Shown piece by piece: positions 1 through 10,184 of a stretch of DNA of 64,000 nucleotides. The notes under the pieces were generated by a model. It saw only the letters and a list, made by a program, of their open reading frames with translations. It was not told the origin of the DNA and searched no databases. This DNA comes from Paraflavitalea pollutisoli (GTDB lineage Bacteria; Bacteroidota; Bacteroidia; Chitinophagales; Chitinophagaceae): NCBI RefSeq assembly GCF_029360705.1, contig NZ_JARKMX010000008.1:3727479-3791478 (forward strand), in the 5' to 3' direction. The position numbers were made by a program, and so were the translations under genes. The first letter of the stretch is position 1, and each line of letters begins with the position of its first letter.

Positions 1-51
1 GAGTTGCGGGACAACGAGCCCCTTCCACAACACATAGCCCGCTATGATTTA

Positions 52-2937
52 TTACTTCAATTCTTCTTTCAGGAACTTCGCGGTATGGCTTTCCTTCACC
101 TTTAGCAGATCTTCCGGCGTACCTTCAAACAAGATCCTGCCACCGCCATCGCCCCCTTCCGGGCCGAGATCGATGATATGATCGGCTACTTTGATCACAT
201 CCATATTGTGTTCGATCACCAGTACCGTATTGCCCCGGTCTACCAGTTTATACAGTACCGTCAGCAGGTGCTGAATATCTTCGAAGTGAAGGCCGGTCGT
301 AGGCTCATCGAGGATGTAGAATGTTTTACCGGTATCCTTTTTCGATAGTTCGGTAGCCAGCTTCACCCGCTGTGCCTCTCCGCCACTCAGGGTTACCGCA
401 CTTTGACCGAGGGTAATGTAACCAAGTCCTACCTCTTCCAGCACTTTGATCTTCCTGTAGATGTAGGGTACGTTCTGGAAAAACTCCACGGCATCTTCTA
501 CCGTCATATCCAGCACATCACTGATGGATTTTCCCTTGTACCGTATCTCCAGTGTTTCGCGATTGTAGCGCTTGCCCTGGCATTTCTCACAGTGTACATA
601 TACATCGGGCAGGAAATTCATTTCTATGACGCGCATGCCGCCCCCTTCACATACATCGCAACGACCATTCTTCACATTGAAGGAGAATCGACCTGCATTG
701 TAGCCCCTGATCTTGGCTTCGGGCACCGACGCAAACAAGGTTCTGATATCGGTGAAGAAACCACAATAAGTGGCCGGATTGCTGCGTGGTGTACGCCCAA
801 TCGGCGACTGGTCGATCTCGATCACCTTATCGACATGCTCCAGTCCCTTGATGCTTTTGTACTCCAACGGATTCATCTTGGAGTTGTACGCATGTTTGCT
901 CAGGATGGGGTACAGTGTTTCATTGATCAGCGTCGACTTGCCGCTACCGCTTACGCCGGTTACTACAATGAGTTTACCGAGCGGGAATTTGGTATCGACT
1001 CCTTTCAGGTTATTGCCTTTGGCGCCTTTCAGTTCGAGGAACTTGCCATTTCCCTTCCTTCTTTCTTTCGGCACTACAATGGCCCTGTGTCCATTGATAT
1101 AAGAAGACGTGAGCGTATCGAGCTTCAGCAGTGCAGCAGGATCACCTTGTGCCACTACCCTACCTCCATGAAATCCGGCCTTGGGCCCGATATCCACCAG
1201 GTGGTCGGCAGCCAGCATGATGTCTTTATCGTGCTCCACCACCAATACGCTATTACCGATATTACGCAGGTTCTTCAGTGCTTCAATCAGCCGCATGTTA
1301 TCGCGTTGGTGCAAACCGATGCTCGGCTCATCGAGGATATAAGTAATACCCTGCAACTGAGACCCGATCTGCGTCGCCAACCGGATACGCTGCGACTCAC
1401 CTCCACTAAGGGTACGTGACGCGCGGTTCATGGTCAGGTAAGTGAGCCCTACATCGAGCAGGAACTGCAGGCGCTCCCGGATCTCCTTCAGCACATCCTT
1501 GGCAATGGCATTTTGCTTGGTGCTAAGCCGCTTTTCTATACCGACAAACCATTTGATCAGTTTATCGAGGTTCATCTCACTGAGTTCGGAAATATTCTTT
1601 TCATCGACCTTGAACCACAGGCTTTCTTTTTTGAGGCGTGCCCCGTTGCAGGAGCTACAGATTTTCAGCTCCATAAACTGCTCCACCCAATCGCGCAAAG
1701 CATCTGTATTGCCACCGGCAAACCAACGCTTCAATTGCGGGATCACCCCTTCGTATTCCGTTTGATAGAGGGGACCTGCGGTAGCCGTATCATCAAAATC
1801 AACCTGCTCCTCTTCTTCGGGAGGTGTTTCGGCCCCGTACAATACCAGGTTCAACGCTTTTTTCGGCAGATCCTTGATAGGTGCATCGAGGCTGAACTTG
1901 TTCTTGCGGGCCAGCTGCTGCACCTGCTTGAACACATGTGCATCCCGTTCTGCCCCCAGCGGCGCGATGGCACCTTCATTGATAGATAGGTTCTTATCGG
2001 GCATGATGGCCTCCAGACTGATCTGGTAGACGTTGCCCAATCCCTTACAAACGGGACAAGCCCCATAAGGACTGTTGAAAGAAAAGGTGTTGGGGGAAGG
2101 CTCCTCATAACTGATACCGCTGTCCTCGCACATCAGCAACTTCGAGTACTGTATCACCTTATCGTCGTTGACCTGCAGAAACATCAGGTCTTTACCTACC
2201 TGCAAGGCTTTCTGCACGCTTTGGCTCAGGCGAACCCGCATATCATCTGTCACGGGTAACCGGTCGATCACAACTTCGATATCATGGATCTTATACCGGT
2301 CTACCTGCATCTTGGGCACCAGGTCTTTTACTTCTCCATCGATACGCGCCTTGAGGTATCCTTTCTTACGGATATCTTCGAACAGTTCGCGGTAATGCCC
2401 TTTACGGCCACGGATCAACGGTGCCAGCACCGTGATCTTTTTACCTTTGAACTTCTTGTATACATTGTCGACGATCTCTTCTTCACTGAACTTTATCATC
2501 TTCTTACCCGTGTTGAAGCTGTATGCTTCTCCTGCACGGGCGTATAACAACCGCATGAAATCGTATACTTCGGTAATGGTACCTACTGTAGAACGGGGGT
2601 TCTTGTTGGTGGTCTTTTGTTCGATCGAGATCACTGGCGACAAACCGGTAATCTTGTCGACTTCCGGACGTTCCATATCACCGATGAACTGACGGGCATA
2701 GGCGCCGAAGCTTTCCATATACCTTCTTTGTCCTTCGGCATAGATCGTATCGAAGGCCAGTGATGATTTACCACTGCCACTAATACCCGTAATGACTACC
2801 AGCTTGTTTTTGGGAATACTAATATCAATGTTCTTGAGATTATGTACCCGGGCTCCATACACTTCGATTGCATCCTGCGGTCCGTTACTGCCGGTTTGTC
2901 CGTTGACGGCCGGCACTGCCTTTTTAACTTTCGCCAT
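52..2937 (-). CDS. uvrA: Excinuclease ABC subunit A (UvrA)
   Basis: Damage-recognition ATPase of nucleotide excision repair; it works as a dimer with UvrB in the cytoplasm. The 961-aa protein has the full tandem ABC layout: first Walker A GISGSGKS at about 51-58, first signature [12 protein letters not shown], second Walker [10 protein letters not shown] at about 661-669, the C-terminal zinc finger starting CDVCEGGG near 760, and second signature [12 protein letters not shown] near 850. Length matches the family. An upstream in-frame start at 3000 would add 21 residues, but a TATCTTTG promoter element at 2958-2965 lies inside that extension, so the ATG at 2937 (MAKVKK) is preferred. It is a single gene, diverging from the OmpA-type lipoprotein gene. 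Identification is secure. Confidence 0.97.
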   Translation of the reverse strand: MAKVKKAVPAVNGQTGSNGPQDAIEVYGARVHNLKNIDISIPKNKLVVITGISGSGKSSLAFDTIYAEGQRRYMESFGAYARQFIGDMERPEVDKITGLSPVISIEQKTTNKNPRSTVGTITEVYDFMRLLYARAGEAYSFNTGKKMIKFSEEEIVDNVYKKFKGKKITVLAPLIRGRKGHYRELFEDIRKKGYLKARIDGEVKDLVPKMQVDRYKIHDIEVVIDRLPVTDDMRVRLSQSVQKALQVGKDLMFLQVNDDKVIQYSKLLMCEDSGISYEEPSPNTFSFNSPYGACPVCKGLGNVYQISLEAIMPDKNLSINEGAIAPLGAERDAHVFKQVQQLARKNKFSLDAPIKDLPKKALNLVLYGAETPPEEEEQVDFDDTATAGPLYQTEYEGVIPQLKRWFAGGNTDALRDWVEQFMELKICSSCNGARLKKESLWFKVDEKNISELSEMNLDKLIKWFVGIEKRLSTKQNAIAKDVLKEIRERLQFLLDVGLTYLTMNRASRTLSGGESQRIRLATQIGSQLQGITYILDEPSIGLHQRDNMRLIEALKNLRNIGNSVLVVEHDKDIMLAADHLVDIGPKAGFHGGRVVAQGDPAALLKLDTLTSSYINGHRAIVVPKERRKGNGKFLELKGAKGNNLKGVDTKFPLGKLIVVTGVSGSGKSTLINETLYPILSKHAYNSKMNPLEYKSIKGLEHVDKVIEIDQSPIGRTPRSNPATYCGFFTDIRTLFASVPEAKIRGYNAGRFSFNVKNGRCDVCEGGGMRVIEMNFLPDVYVHCEKCQGKRYNRETLEIRYKGKSISDVLDMTVEDAVEFFQNVPYIYRKIKVLEEVGLGYITLGQSAVTLSGGEAQRVKLATELSKKDTGKTFYILDEPTTGLHFEDIQHLLTVLYKLVDRGNTVLVIEHNMDVIKVADHIIDLGPEGGDGGGRILFEGTPEDLLKVKESHTAKFLKEELK

Positions 2938-2957
2938 AATATTTTTTGGGAAGGGTC

Positions 2958-2965
2958 CAAAGATA
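2958..2965 (-). promoter_or_regulatory. Candidate -7 promoter element of uvrA
   Basis: On the minus strand this reads TATCTTTG, an exact match to the Bacteroidota -7 consensus TAnnTTTG. Transcription would begin near 2951, about 14 nt before the uvrA ATG at 2937. No TTTG is seen at the expected -33 spacing, so the assignment rests on the -7 box and its position. Confidence 0.45.
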
Positions 2966-3103
2966 AGAACAATTGGCAGACTGAATGGTTGGCAATCCAA
3001 ATGAGGATTTTCTTTCTCATTTTCAGGCAGATATGGCAGATTTCAGCTTTGTGGTATAACATTTGAAAGGGGTGATCTGGATTTATATTAAAAAACTATC
3101 GTC

Positions 3104-3775
3104 ATGAAACCACTTCACAACACCCTCACAGCCATCTTGGCCGCTGCCATTTTATTAGGCGGTTGCAAGAGTATGAACAAATCACAGAAAGGTGCAGTTA
3201 TCGGAACAGCAGGCGGCGCAGCAGTTGGCGCTGTAGTCGGTAAAGTAGCAGGAAACACTGCATTGGGAGCCATCATTGGTGCAGCCGTTGGCGGCGTCAG
3301 CGGAACCCTGATCGGTAAGAAAATGGATAAGCAAGCGAGAGAAATTGAAAACCGCGTACCTGGCGCCAAAGTTGAACGCGTAGGCGAAGGCATCGTCGTT
3401 GAATTCAGCGATAAGATCCTTTTCGGCTTTGACCGGTCTGACCTGTCAGCCACCGCAGAAGGTAACCTCGACAAGCTGGTCAATGTATTGAAAGAATACC
3501 CCGATACGGATATCGAGATCCAGGGCCATACCGACAGCAAAGGCGCTGATGCGTACAATATGACCTTGTCGCAGAAAAGAGCCACGGCCGTATCTACCTA
3601 CCTGAAGAACCGCGGTGTAGCCAGCGGCCGTGTCACGACTAAAGGTTATGGTGAAACTGCCCCTGTTGCTTCAAATGATACCGAAGACGGACGTGCACAA
3701 AACCGTCGTGTCAACTTCCTCATCACTGCCAACGATAAGATGAAGCAGGATGCGAAGAAAGAGTCGGGTCAATAA
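3104..3775 (+). CDS. OmpA-family lipoprotein with glycine-zipper segment
   Basis: Predicted outer-membrane lipoprotein of 223 aa that would anchor the envelope to peptidoglycan. A lipoprotein signal ends in the lipobox LLGGC (Cys about 21). Residues about 30-75 are a Gly/Ala-rich glycine-zipper region (repeats such as GTAGGAAVGAVVG) of the kind that inserts in or packs against membrane. The C-terminal half, about 95-215, is an OmpA-like domain with the peptidoglycan-binding pattern GHTDSKGADAYNMTLSQKRA. The YiaD-like architecture is common in Gram-negative bacteria. The next gene, 58 bp downstream on the same strand, encodes a beta-barrel protein, so the two may be co-transcribed. The general class is clear; the cellular role is inferred. 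Confidence 0.85.
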   Translation: MKPLHNTLTAILAAAILLGGCKSMNKSQKGAVIGTAGGAAVGAVVGKVAGNTALGAIIGAAVGGVSGTLIGKKMDKQAREIENRVPGAKVERVGEGIVVEFSDKILFGFDRSDLSATAEGNLDKLVNVLKEYPDTDIEIQGHTDSKGADAYNMTLSQKRATAVSTYLKNRGVASGRVTTKGYGETAPVASNDTEDGRAQNRRVNFLITANDKMKQDAKKESGQ

Positions 3776-3833
3776 CACATGACTTTACTTACCAATACCT
3801 TTAAAAGAAAGTTATTAATTAAATCAATAGCGT

Positions 3834-4502
3834 ATGAAAACGAAAGCGATCGCACTTATTACTGCCTGTTTGTTTACCGGATTACTGACCCTGGCCCAAA
3901 GCAAGAAAGCTGCAACAGGCGGCGCCAGTTTTGGCATCCGTGCCGGTGTCAATTTTCAGAACCTGAACGGTGAATTCATCGGAGCAGATCTCGACAACAA
4001 AATAAAGACTGGATTCAATGTAGGTGTCAATGCCGAGATCCCTTTGGCAGATGAGTTCTACCTGCAACCAGGATTGTTGTTCACGACGAAGGGCGCCGAT
4101 CTTGACGACAACAACAACAGCAAATTCAACATCTCTTACCTGGAATTGCCCGTTACCTTCCTGTACAAGCCGATGCTCGGTACCGGTCACCTGTTACTCG
4201 GTGTAGGACCTTATGCAGGGTATGCTATCGGCGGTAAGATCAAACGCGACAATGGTGATATCGACCTGGAGTTTAATAGCAAACTGACCGGCGCTGAAGC
4301 AATTCGGTACGGCTATACCATCAGACGTTTCGATTTTGGTGGTAATCTGCTGTTTGGGTACGAATTCAGCAACCGGCTTTCTGCCCAGTTAAATGCCCAA
4401 TTGGGTCTGGCCAATATCAGCCCCAAAACGGACGGGTTGGATACGGATGACAACTATACCAAGAACACCGGTTTTGGTGTGTCTTTGGGATATCGTTTCT
4501 AA
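3834..4502 (+). CDS. Outer membrane beta-barrel protein (PorT-like class)
   Basis: 222-aa protein with a cleavable signal peptide (MKTKAIALITACLFTGLLTL, cleavage likely after AQS) followed by alternating hydrophobic/polar strands and a terminal aromatic (GYRF), the usual beta-barrel C-terminus. An early segment resembling FGIRAGVNFQNL is typical of the Bacteroidota family annotated as outer membrane beta-barrel or PorT family. It follows the OmpA-family lipoprotein gene by 58 bp and is closed by the terminator at 4524-4553. Substrate or partner cannot be told from the sequence. Confidence 0.75.
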   Translation: MKTKAIALITACLFTGLLTLAQSKKAATGGASFGIRAGVNFQNLNGEFIGADLDNKIKTGFNVGVNAEIPLADEFYLQPGLLFTTKGADLDDNNNSKFNISYLELPVTFLYKPMLGTGHLLLGVGPYAGYAIGGKIKRDNGDIDLEFNSKLTGAEAIRYGYTIRRFDFGGNLLFGYEFSNRLSAQLNAQLGLANISPKTDGLDTDDNYTKNTGFGVSLGYRF

Positions 4503-4523
4503 CACAAAGAGCCAAGTTTATAA

Positions 4524-4553
4524 GAGGGACGCCACGAAAAGGCGTCCCTTTTT
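4524..4553 (+). terminator. Intrinsic terminator after the beta-barrel gene
   Basis: Stem AGGGACGCC / GGCGTCCCT (4525-4533 and 4541-4549) with a 7-nt loop, followed by a T run. It closes the two-gene envelope unit. Confidence 0.85.
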
Positions 4554-4681
4554 GTTGGCAGATACTTCCCCATCTTTAGCGAATATTTTTCAAGGCCTTC
4601 TAAACACATCATTATTAAGCTATTAACGAACATTTTCACTGCACTCTTGAACACCTTCCGGCCTTCTTTTATGAAAAGAAA

Positions 4682-4712
4682 TTTGGAAATTTATTACGCG
4701 GTTCTATCTTTG
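4682..4712 (+). promoter_or_regulatory. Promoter of the SAM-riboswitch operon (TTTG-N19-TATCTTTG)
   Basis: TTTG at 4682-4685 and TATCTTTG at 4705-4712 are separated by exactly 19 bp, matching the Bacteroidota primary sigma factor consensus TTTG-N19-TAnnTTTG. Transcription would start near 4718, just before the riboswitch P1 stem at 4733. Confidence 0.85.
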
Positions 4713-4730
4713 CACCAGTTCTTTTAACAT

Positions 4731-4844
4731 CTCTTATCAAGAAAGGCAGAGGGAAATGGCCCGATGAAGCCTTGACAACCTGTCACACGAAAGTGTGATA
4801 AGGTGCCACGTCCAGCTCCAATGCAAATTGGAGACAGATAAGTC
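4731..4844 (+). ncRNA. SAM-I (S-box) riboswitch aptamer
   Basis: The P1 stem pairs CTTATC (4733-4738) with GATAAG (4837-4842). Inside are hallmark S-box stretches: the AGAGGGA-type internal loop strand, TGGCCCGATGAAGCC, a GACAACC segment, a P3 hairpin (TCACACGAAAGTGTGA), AAGGTGCCACGTCCAGC, and a P4 hairpin (CTCCAATGCAAATTGGAG). It lies between an exact promoter and an intrinsic terminator at 4884-4918, and upstream of sulfur amino acid genes, which is where SAM-I riboswitches are found. High SAM should favour termination. The class assignment is strong; the switching mechanism is inferred. Confidence 0.95.
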
Positions 4845-4883
4845 AGATCAATAGCTTCTACAATATTGTATACAACATATTAG

Positions 4884-4918
4884 AAAAGCTCTTCTGACTC
4901 ATCGGAAGAGCTTTTTTG
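4884..4918 (+). terminator. Riboswitch expression-platform terminator
   Basis: Perfect 11-bp stem AAAAGCTCTTC / GAAGAGCTTTT (4884-4894 and 4905-4915) with a 10-nt loop and trailing Ts. It sits 40 nt after the SAM-I aptamer and about 190 bp before the first gene, so it should act as the SAM-controlled terminator. Confidence 0.88.
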
Positions 4919-5105
4919 TTTTTGGCTCCGTCCGTATCTGACAACAGTTTTCCGATGAAAACTTTGCAGCCTACAGACACACTCCAGTCAATAACGAAAT
5001 TCCTTCCGAAGAACATCCTCTTGATAAGTGCTGTCGCAGAACACTGTTTAATCATCATTCATCGTTCACACGCCGCACAGCGGCCAGAACAAAAAACTGT
5101 TTATC

Positions 5106-6287
5106 ATGCAAGCGACAACACAACTCATTCACAGCATTCCTGTAGATCCACTGACCGGCGCTATCTCTGTGCCTATTTATCAAACATCCACTTTTGTACA
5201 AGACGCACCGGGCGTCAACAAAGGGTATGATTACGCCCGCAGTGGCAATCCTACCAGAGCTACCCTCGAAAGCCTGCTGGCTACCCTGGAAGGTGGTGAA
5301 GTAGGGCTCGCTTTCAGCAGCGGCCTGGCAGCTATCGATGCCATCGCCAAACTGTTGAAGACCGGCGACGAAATCATTGCCGTGGACGATATCTACGGAG
5401 GTGCTTACCGCCTGTTTACACAAGTCTATCAGCAATTTGGTATCAAGATCAATTTCGTCGACACGTCGGATCCGGCCAATATACTGGATGCGATCACACC
5501 ACAAACGAAGCTGATCTGGCTCGAAACGCCCACCAACCCCACGTTGAAGATCTCGGACATCGAAGCCATCGGCAAGATTGCAAAAGCTCACAACATCCTG
5601 TTTTGTGTAGACAACACCTTTGCCACGCCTGCCTTACAAAAACCTTTGTTGCTGGGAGCAGATATCGTTGTGCATTCTGCCACCAAATACCTGGGTGGTC
5701 ATAGCGACCTGATCGCCGGCGCAGTAGTGACCAAAGACAAAGAGCTGGGTGCCAGGATCAAATTCTTTCAAAATGCCTGTGGTAATATCCTCGGCCCCTT
5801 TGATAGCTGGTTGGTGATCCGTGGCATCGAGACGCTGCACCTACGTCTTCGCCAGCATTGTACTACGGCACTGGAAATTGCTCAATTCCTGCAAACACAC
5901 CCTGCAGTCGATAAAGTATACTATCCCGGTTTGGCCACCCATCCGAACCATGCTATTGCTAAAAAGCAAAGCAAGGGCTTTGGTGGCATCGTAACCTTCA
6001 GTTTAAAACAGGACACCGTAGAAGCGGCCACGGGTTTTGCCACTTCTACCCACCTCTTCAAGCTGGCTGAAAGCCTGGGAGGTATCAAGAGCCTGATCAG
6101 TCATCCGGCCACCATGACCCATAAGACGATTCCAGCTGACAAGCGCCAGTCTGCCGGTGTTGTAGACAGCCTGCTGCGCCTGAGCATTGGCCTGGAAGAA
6201 GCAGAGGACCTGATCGAAGACCTGCAGGCAGCCCTGGATGGCGTATTGGCGCAGTCGGCGAAAAACCTTAGTACGGCTGCTGCTTAA
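5106..6287 (+). CDS. Cys/Met-metabolism PLP enzyme (cystathionine gamma-synthase type)
   Basis: 393-aa fold-type I PLP enzyme of the trans-sulfuration family. Visible signatures are YQTSTF near the N-terminus, [23 protein letters not shown], and the lysine motif [17 protein letters not shown], whose Lys forms the internal aldimine. Length fits cystathionine gamma-synthase, cystathionine lyase and O-acetylhomoserine-using enzymes, which cannot be separated by eye. The position behind a SAM-I riboswitch and in front of homoserine dehydrogenase favours a biosynthetic role in methionine formation from activated homoserine. No homoserine acyltransferase gene lies in this operon. The start ATG at 5106 gives the expected N-terminus. 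Confidence 0.88.
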   Translation: MQATTQLIHSIPVDPLTGAISVPIYQTSTFVQDAPGVNKGYDYARSGNPTRATLESLLATLEGGEVGLAFSSGLAAIDAIAKLLKTGDEIIAVDDIYGGAYRLFTQVYQQFGIKINFVDTSDPANILDAITPQTKLIWLETPTNPTLKISDIEAIGKIAKAHNILFCVDNTFATPALQKPLLLGADIVVHSATKYLGGHSDLIAGAVVTKDKELGARIKFFQNACGNILGPFDSWLVIRGIETLHLRLRQHCTTALEIAQFLQTHPAVDKVYYPGLATHPNHAIAKKQSKGFGGIVTFSLKQDTVEAATGFATSTHLFKLAESLGGIKSLISHPATMTHKTIPADKRQSAGVVDSLLRLSIGLEEAEDLIEDLQAALDGVLAQSAKNLSTAAA

Positions 6288-6459
6288 ATAGTGCTGGCAA
6301 ACAGTTCGGCCAAGGGCCACCAATAAACATTATCCAAGAAAACCTGTTAAAGATATACTGGCCCATCAGGGGTAGCATTTACCGGCGATAGCCGATGCAA
6401 TAGCAACACAACGACAACAACAAACAACAGTTCAGGAACAAAAAAAATCGCAATAGTAC

Positions 6460-7716
6460 ATGGAAGCGCACAAACAGTTGACAATTGGTTTATTCGGTTT
6501 TGGTGTGGTAGGTGAAGGTTTATACAAGGTATTACAACAAACCCCTTCGCTGAAAGCCACCATCAAGAAAGTATGTATCAAAAACCCCGGTAAAAAGCGG
6601 GAAGCCCCTGAGGATCTTTTCACTACAGACAAAGACCTGCTGCTCAACGACCCCGAGATCAATGTGATCGTAGAAGTGATCAATGAATCGGTACCCGCCT
6701 TCGAGATCGTTTCCACAGCCCTCAAAAACGGTAAAGATGTGGTAAGCGCCAGCAAGAAGATGATCGCGGAAAATCTTCCCGAATTGCTGGAATTACAGCA
6801 AAAGACCGGCAGGTCGCTGTTGTACGAAGCTGCCGCCTGTGCTTCCATTCCCGTGATCCGGAACCTGGAAGAATACTACGACAATGACCTGTTGCATTCC
6901 ATCAAGGCCATTGTAAACGGATCAACCAATTTCATCCTTACCAAGATGTTCGAGGATAAGCTCGGCTACCAGGAAGCGGTATTGCTGGCCCAGCAATTGG
7001 GCTTTGCAGAGACTGATCCCAAACTGGATGTGGAAGGATATGATGCCGTCAACAAATGGGCGTTCCTCATCACCCATGCCTATGGCATTGTGGAGACCAC
7101 CGACCATATCGTCTTCAACGGTATCCAGAATATCCAGGGCAGCGACGCTACGGTAGCTGCTGAAAAACATTTCGACATCAAACTGGTGGCACAAGCCAAG
7201 AAACTCCAGAACGGCAAAGTAGCAGCCTTTGTGTTGCCACAATTCATCAAGCAGGATGATCACCTTACTTTCGTAAAGAACGAATACAACGGAGTAGTCA
7301 TCGAAAGCGGATTCGCCGACAAGCAATTCTTTTATGGCAAAGGGGCTGGTAGCTTCCCGACGGCTTCTGCCGTATTGAGTGATCTATCGGCACTTCGTTA
7401 TCAATATAAATACGAATACAAGAAGCTATACCATCACGTACCGCAGGAACTGACCAGCGATTTTTATGTTCGCGTATATGTCAGCTTCGACGATTGGAAG
7501 TTCATTCCCAAAGACAAATTCGAGTGGATCGAAGAATGGCATGCCGAAACCGATCGTAAATACCTCGTGGGGGTATTGCCTTTCAAAGAATTACAGGACA
7601 ATAGCTGGTGGAAGGAAAACAATACTTCCCTGATCCTCTCGCCCGAGGCGATCATCGAAGATGTGGAGATCCGAAAACTGAAGAAGAAAAGCCTGGAACT
7701 GGCAGGCATTATATAA
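6460..7716 (+). CDS. hom: Homoserine dehydrogenase (stand-alone, SAM-riboswitch operon)
   Basis: 418-aa enzyme reducing aspartate semialdehyde to homoserine with NAD(P)H. The N-terminal Rossmann motif GLFGFGVVGEGLYKVL lies at about 9-24. The catalytic region contains YEAAACASIPVIRNLEEY, VNGSTNFILTKM and a GFAETDPKLDVEGYDAVNK segment, all typical of the family. Length allows a short C-terminal regulatory part. It lies 172 bp after the trans-sulfuration gene, with no terminator seen between them, so both should be read from the SAM-I promoter. A second homoserine dehydrogenase is fused to aspartokinase at 11219-13663; this copy probably feeds methionine synthesis. Confidence 0.93.
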   Translation: MEAHKQLTIGLFGFGVVGEGLYKVLQQTPSLKATIKKVCIKNPGKKREAPEDLFTTDKDLLLNDPEINVIVEVINESVPAFEIVSTALKNGKDVVSASKKMIAENLPELLELQQKTGRSLLYEAAACASIPVIRNLEEYYDNDLLHSIKAIVNGSTNFILTKMFEDKLGYQEAVLLAQQLGFAETDPKLDVEGYDAVNKWAFLITHAYGIVETTDHIVFNGIQNIQGSDATVAAEKHFDIKLVAQAKKLQNGKVAAFVLPQFIKQDDHLTFVKNEYNGVVIESGFADKQFFYGKGAGSFPTASAVLSDLSALRYQYKYEYKKLYHHVPQELTSDFYVRVYVSFDDWKFIPKDKFEWIEEWHAETDRKYLVGVLPFKELQDNSWWKENNTSLILSPEAIIEDVEIRKLKKKSLELAGII

Positions 7717-7764
7717 GACTTTGTTCGTCTGTTTTTTTGTTGTTGTATTTGCATGAAAAGCAAA

Positions 7765-7792
7765 AAGCCCGCTTACTTCTGTAAGGGGGCTT
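7765..7792. terminator. Bidirectional terminator between hom and the DUF2167 gene
   Basis: AAGCCCGCTTAC (7765-7776) pairs with GTAAGGGGGCTT (7781-7792) apart from one mismatch, with a 4-nt loop. A-rich sequence before and T-rich sequence after suit both of the converging transcripts. Confidence 0.7.
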
Positions 7793-7814
7793 CTTTATGT
7801 AATTACTATTTTGT

Positions 7815-8750
7815 TTATGCGTTGGTCTCGTTGTTGTTTTCGACCGGCGCCACAGCCACTTCCGGCTCTTCATTCCTTTTGCGCCTGAAGAACTTCATGA
7901 TGAATCCACCGGCTGCTACCAAGCCAATGGCGATCAGCTTCCAGAACTTGGCGAGCACAACCAGTATACCTGCCTTGGCCAGTAACTTGCCCGCTACCAG
8001 ACCACCAATCGTCCAGGCTGCTACCTCATCGATATTGGAATCGAAATCTTTGTAGGCGTTACCTTCCGTAAAAGTGGCCATGTGCAACACCTTACCGATG
8101 TCTTTCTTTACCAGGGGCAACTCGGCCATGGTACCCACCGCATTGAGCGAAAGAATCCCTTTGCGACCCAGTATACGGACATCGTAGTTCAGCGTATGTA
8201 CGCCATCATCCTCTCCAAATTTCAATTCCTTGGCCCAATGCAATACTTTGTTTTCTTTATCGTAATAAGGCTTTTGTGCCCAGCCGATCATGTGTATGGA
8301 CTCATAGCCCAATTTTGCTCTTTCTTTATTGGCTTCCGGCTCTTCCTCCTGCATTTGTTTCAGCAACTTGTCGTAGTCCATTTCATCCGCATCTTCGTCC
8401 TTCACATAACCCATAGCATCGTAGGATATGATAAACGCGTAGCTACTGTCGCTGAACGGATCGGCGTTTACCGGAAAGATCATACCGTCCACATCTTCAC
8501 GGGGAGGGTTGCCCCAGAGTTCGGTGATCACGAATTTGCTTTGCTCCGCATTCAGGAATTTAAATCCGGCAGGCACATTGAGCTTAGCCACCTTATTGGG
8601 CAAATTGACAACGCCGGTTTCGTATTTCAACGCCGATCTTACAGAATCGACGATATGCTGGTAGGCAGTCAGCTGCAGCGAATCTTTGTCGCCCGCATAC
8701 AGCAAACGGGTAGCCATCACGGCGACCAGCAGGAAAATCAACTTTTTCAT
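7815..8750 (-). CDS. DUF2167 family membrane protein
   Basis: 311 aa, with an N-terminal signal peptide (MKKLIFLLVAVMATRLLYAG), a long periplasmic domain and one C-terminal hydrophobic helix (about 255-285, FWKLIAIGLVAAGGFIMKFF) followed by a basic RRKRN stop-transfer and an acidic tail. The segments ELWGNPPREDVDGMIFP, YVKDEDADEMDYDKLL and MIGWAQKPYYDKENKVLHWAKELKF are characteristic of DUF2167, a family of unknown function. It begins 95 bp after thrC on the same strand, so read-through from the thr operon is possible, but no functional link is evident. Confidence 0.8.
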   Translation of the reverse strand: MKKLIFLLVAVMATRLLYAGDKDSLQLTAYQHIVDSVRSALKYETGVVNLPNKVAKLNVPAGFKFLNAEQSKFVITELWGNPPREDVDGMIFPVNADPFSDSSYAFIISYDAMGYVKDEDADEMDYDKLLKQMQEEEPEANKERAKLGYESIHMIGWAQKPYYDKENKVLHWAKELKFGEDDGVHTLNYDVRILGRKGILSLNAVGTMAELPLVKKDIGKVLHMATFTEGNAYKDFDSNIDEVAAWTIGGLVAGKLLAKAGILVVLAKFWKLIAIGLVAAGGFIMKFFRRKRNEEPEVAVAPVENNNETNA

Positions 8751-8845
8751 GTTGGAGAGTTTGGGGGTTTATGGCCGGCAATTAACCGTTTTTTTACCGC
8801 ACCCAAAAACTTTTCCTGATCTATTTTTCAAGCTGGCAGTTGGTT

Positions 8846-10150
8846 TTAATGGTACCGGCCACGCAAATACGCGCTTAGCTCCTCATAGTCAGGCGCTATG
8901 ACATGGCTTTGCTTTTCAAGGTCCACGATTGATTGCACAGCTGGGGGCAACGGGATCGCCGTACCGATTACAGGCTCTACCACATCATAAAACTTAACCG
9001 GGTGAGCCGTTTCCAGGAAAAAGCCCCTCTGCCCCTGATGCTCACCGAGGTAACGCTCCAATGCCAGCAAACCCACGGCACCATGGGGATCGGTCAGGTA
9101 GCCGTCCTGCTCAAATACCCGCCTGATGGTTTGCTTTGTCTCCTCGTCGCTGATGCTGGCACTACTCAACACCTTCGACAGCGATCCGAATTCATGGTTA
9201 AACAGCTCCAGTATCCTTACAAAATTGCTGGGATTACCAACATCCATGGCGTTGGACAAAGTCGGTACCGCCTTTTGAGGCTGATAGTCGCCTCCCTGGA
9301 GGTAACGGGTCACCACATCATTGGCATTGCAGGCTGCAATAAAATGACTGGCAGGTAAGCCAGACCGGTGTGCCAACAGGCCAGCACAGATATTGCCGAA
9401 GTTACCGCTCGGCACACAGATAACCGGCGGCTGCTCCTTCTCCTTCCATTGTTTCCAGGCCAGCAGGTAATAGATCTGCTGCGGCAACCAACGCGCCACG
9501 TTGATAGAATTGGCGCTTGTCAGAAAAATACGGGAAGTAAGTGCGGCATCCGTGAAAGCCTGCTTGACCAGTTGCTGACAATCATCAAAGCTGCCCGTTA
9601 CTTCCAGTGCATGAATATTTTTACCCAGGGTGGTCAACTGCTTTTCCTGTACACTGCTCACCTTGCCAGATGGATACAGGATCACCACATCAACACCCGG
9701 CACATCATAAAAACCATGGGCAACGGCTCCACCCGTGTCTCCGGAGGTGGCAACGAGTACCACTACCCGTTCGCTACGCTCCCTGGCAAAATAACCGAGG
9801 CAGCGGCTCATGAACCGGGCCCCTACATCTTTAAATGCCAGCGTGGGGCCATGGAAAAGCTCCAGTGAATAAATATCCTCCCGCACCTTTTCAAGCGGTA
9901 TGGGAAAGTTGATGGTTTCGCCCACGATCCTGGCCAGCTCTTCATCTGGCAGGGCTCCTTCCACATACGGCTTCAGCAGGCGGAAGGCAATATCTTCGTT
10001 GCTGTATTGTTCTATCTTGTCGAAGTACTCTTTTTCGATGACCGGAATATGGTCAGGAAAATACAACCCCTTGTCGGGGGCCTGTCCCTGGAGGGTAGCT
10101 TCTTTGAAACCTACATCCGGAGACTGCTTGTTCAAACTAAAGTAGCGCAT
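8846..10150 (-). CDS. thrC: Threonine synthase
   Basis: 434-aa fold-type II PLP enzyme converting O-phosphohomoserine to threonine. Motifs seen are the N-terminal threonine synthase stretch (GLYFPDHIPV), the PLP-lysine segment LFHGPTLAFKDVGARFM, the TSGDTGGAVAHGF loop, CVPSGNFGNICAGLLA and a late DPHGAVGLLALERYL. Length and motif order match the bacterial family. It is the last gene of thrA-thrB-thrC, 34 bp after thrB, and should share control by the Thr/Ile leader upstream of thrA. Confidence 0.95.
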   Translation of the reverse strand: MRYFSLNKQSPDVGFKEATLQGQAPDKGLYFPDHIPVIEKEYFDKIEQYSNEDIAFRLLKPYVEGALPDEELARIVGETINFPIPLEKVREDIYSLELFHGPTLAFKDVGARFMSRCLGYFARERSERVVVLVATSGDTGGAVAHGFYDVPGVDVVILYPSGKVSSVQEKQLTTLGKNIHALEVTGSFDDCQQLVKQAFTDAALTSRIFLTSANSINVARWLPQQIYYLLAWKQWKEKEQPPVICVPSGNFGNICAGLLAHRSGLPASHFIAACNANDVVTRYLQGGDYQPQKAVPTLSNAMDVGNPSNFVRILELFNHEFGSLSKVLSSASISDEETKQTIRRVFEQDGYLTDPHGAVGLLALERYLGEHQGQRGFFLETAHPVKFYDVVEPVIGTAIPLPPAVQSIVDLEKQSHVIAPDYEELSAYLRGRYH

Positions 10151-10184
10151 CGGAGCTTTCGTTATAGCTGTTTATTGAAGTTGA

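Noticed and set aside
403-1419. 338-aa open frame antisense to uvrA
   Set aside because: It lies wholly within uvrA, has no recognisable domain and no start context; it is a shadow of the real gene.
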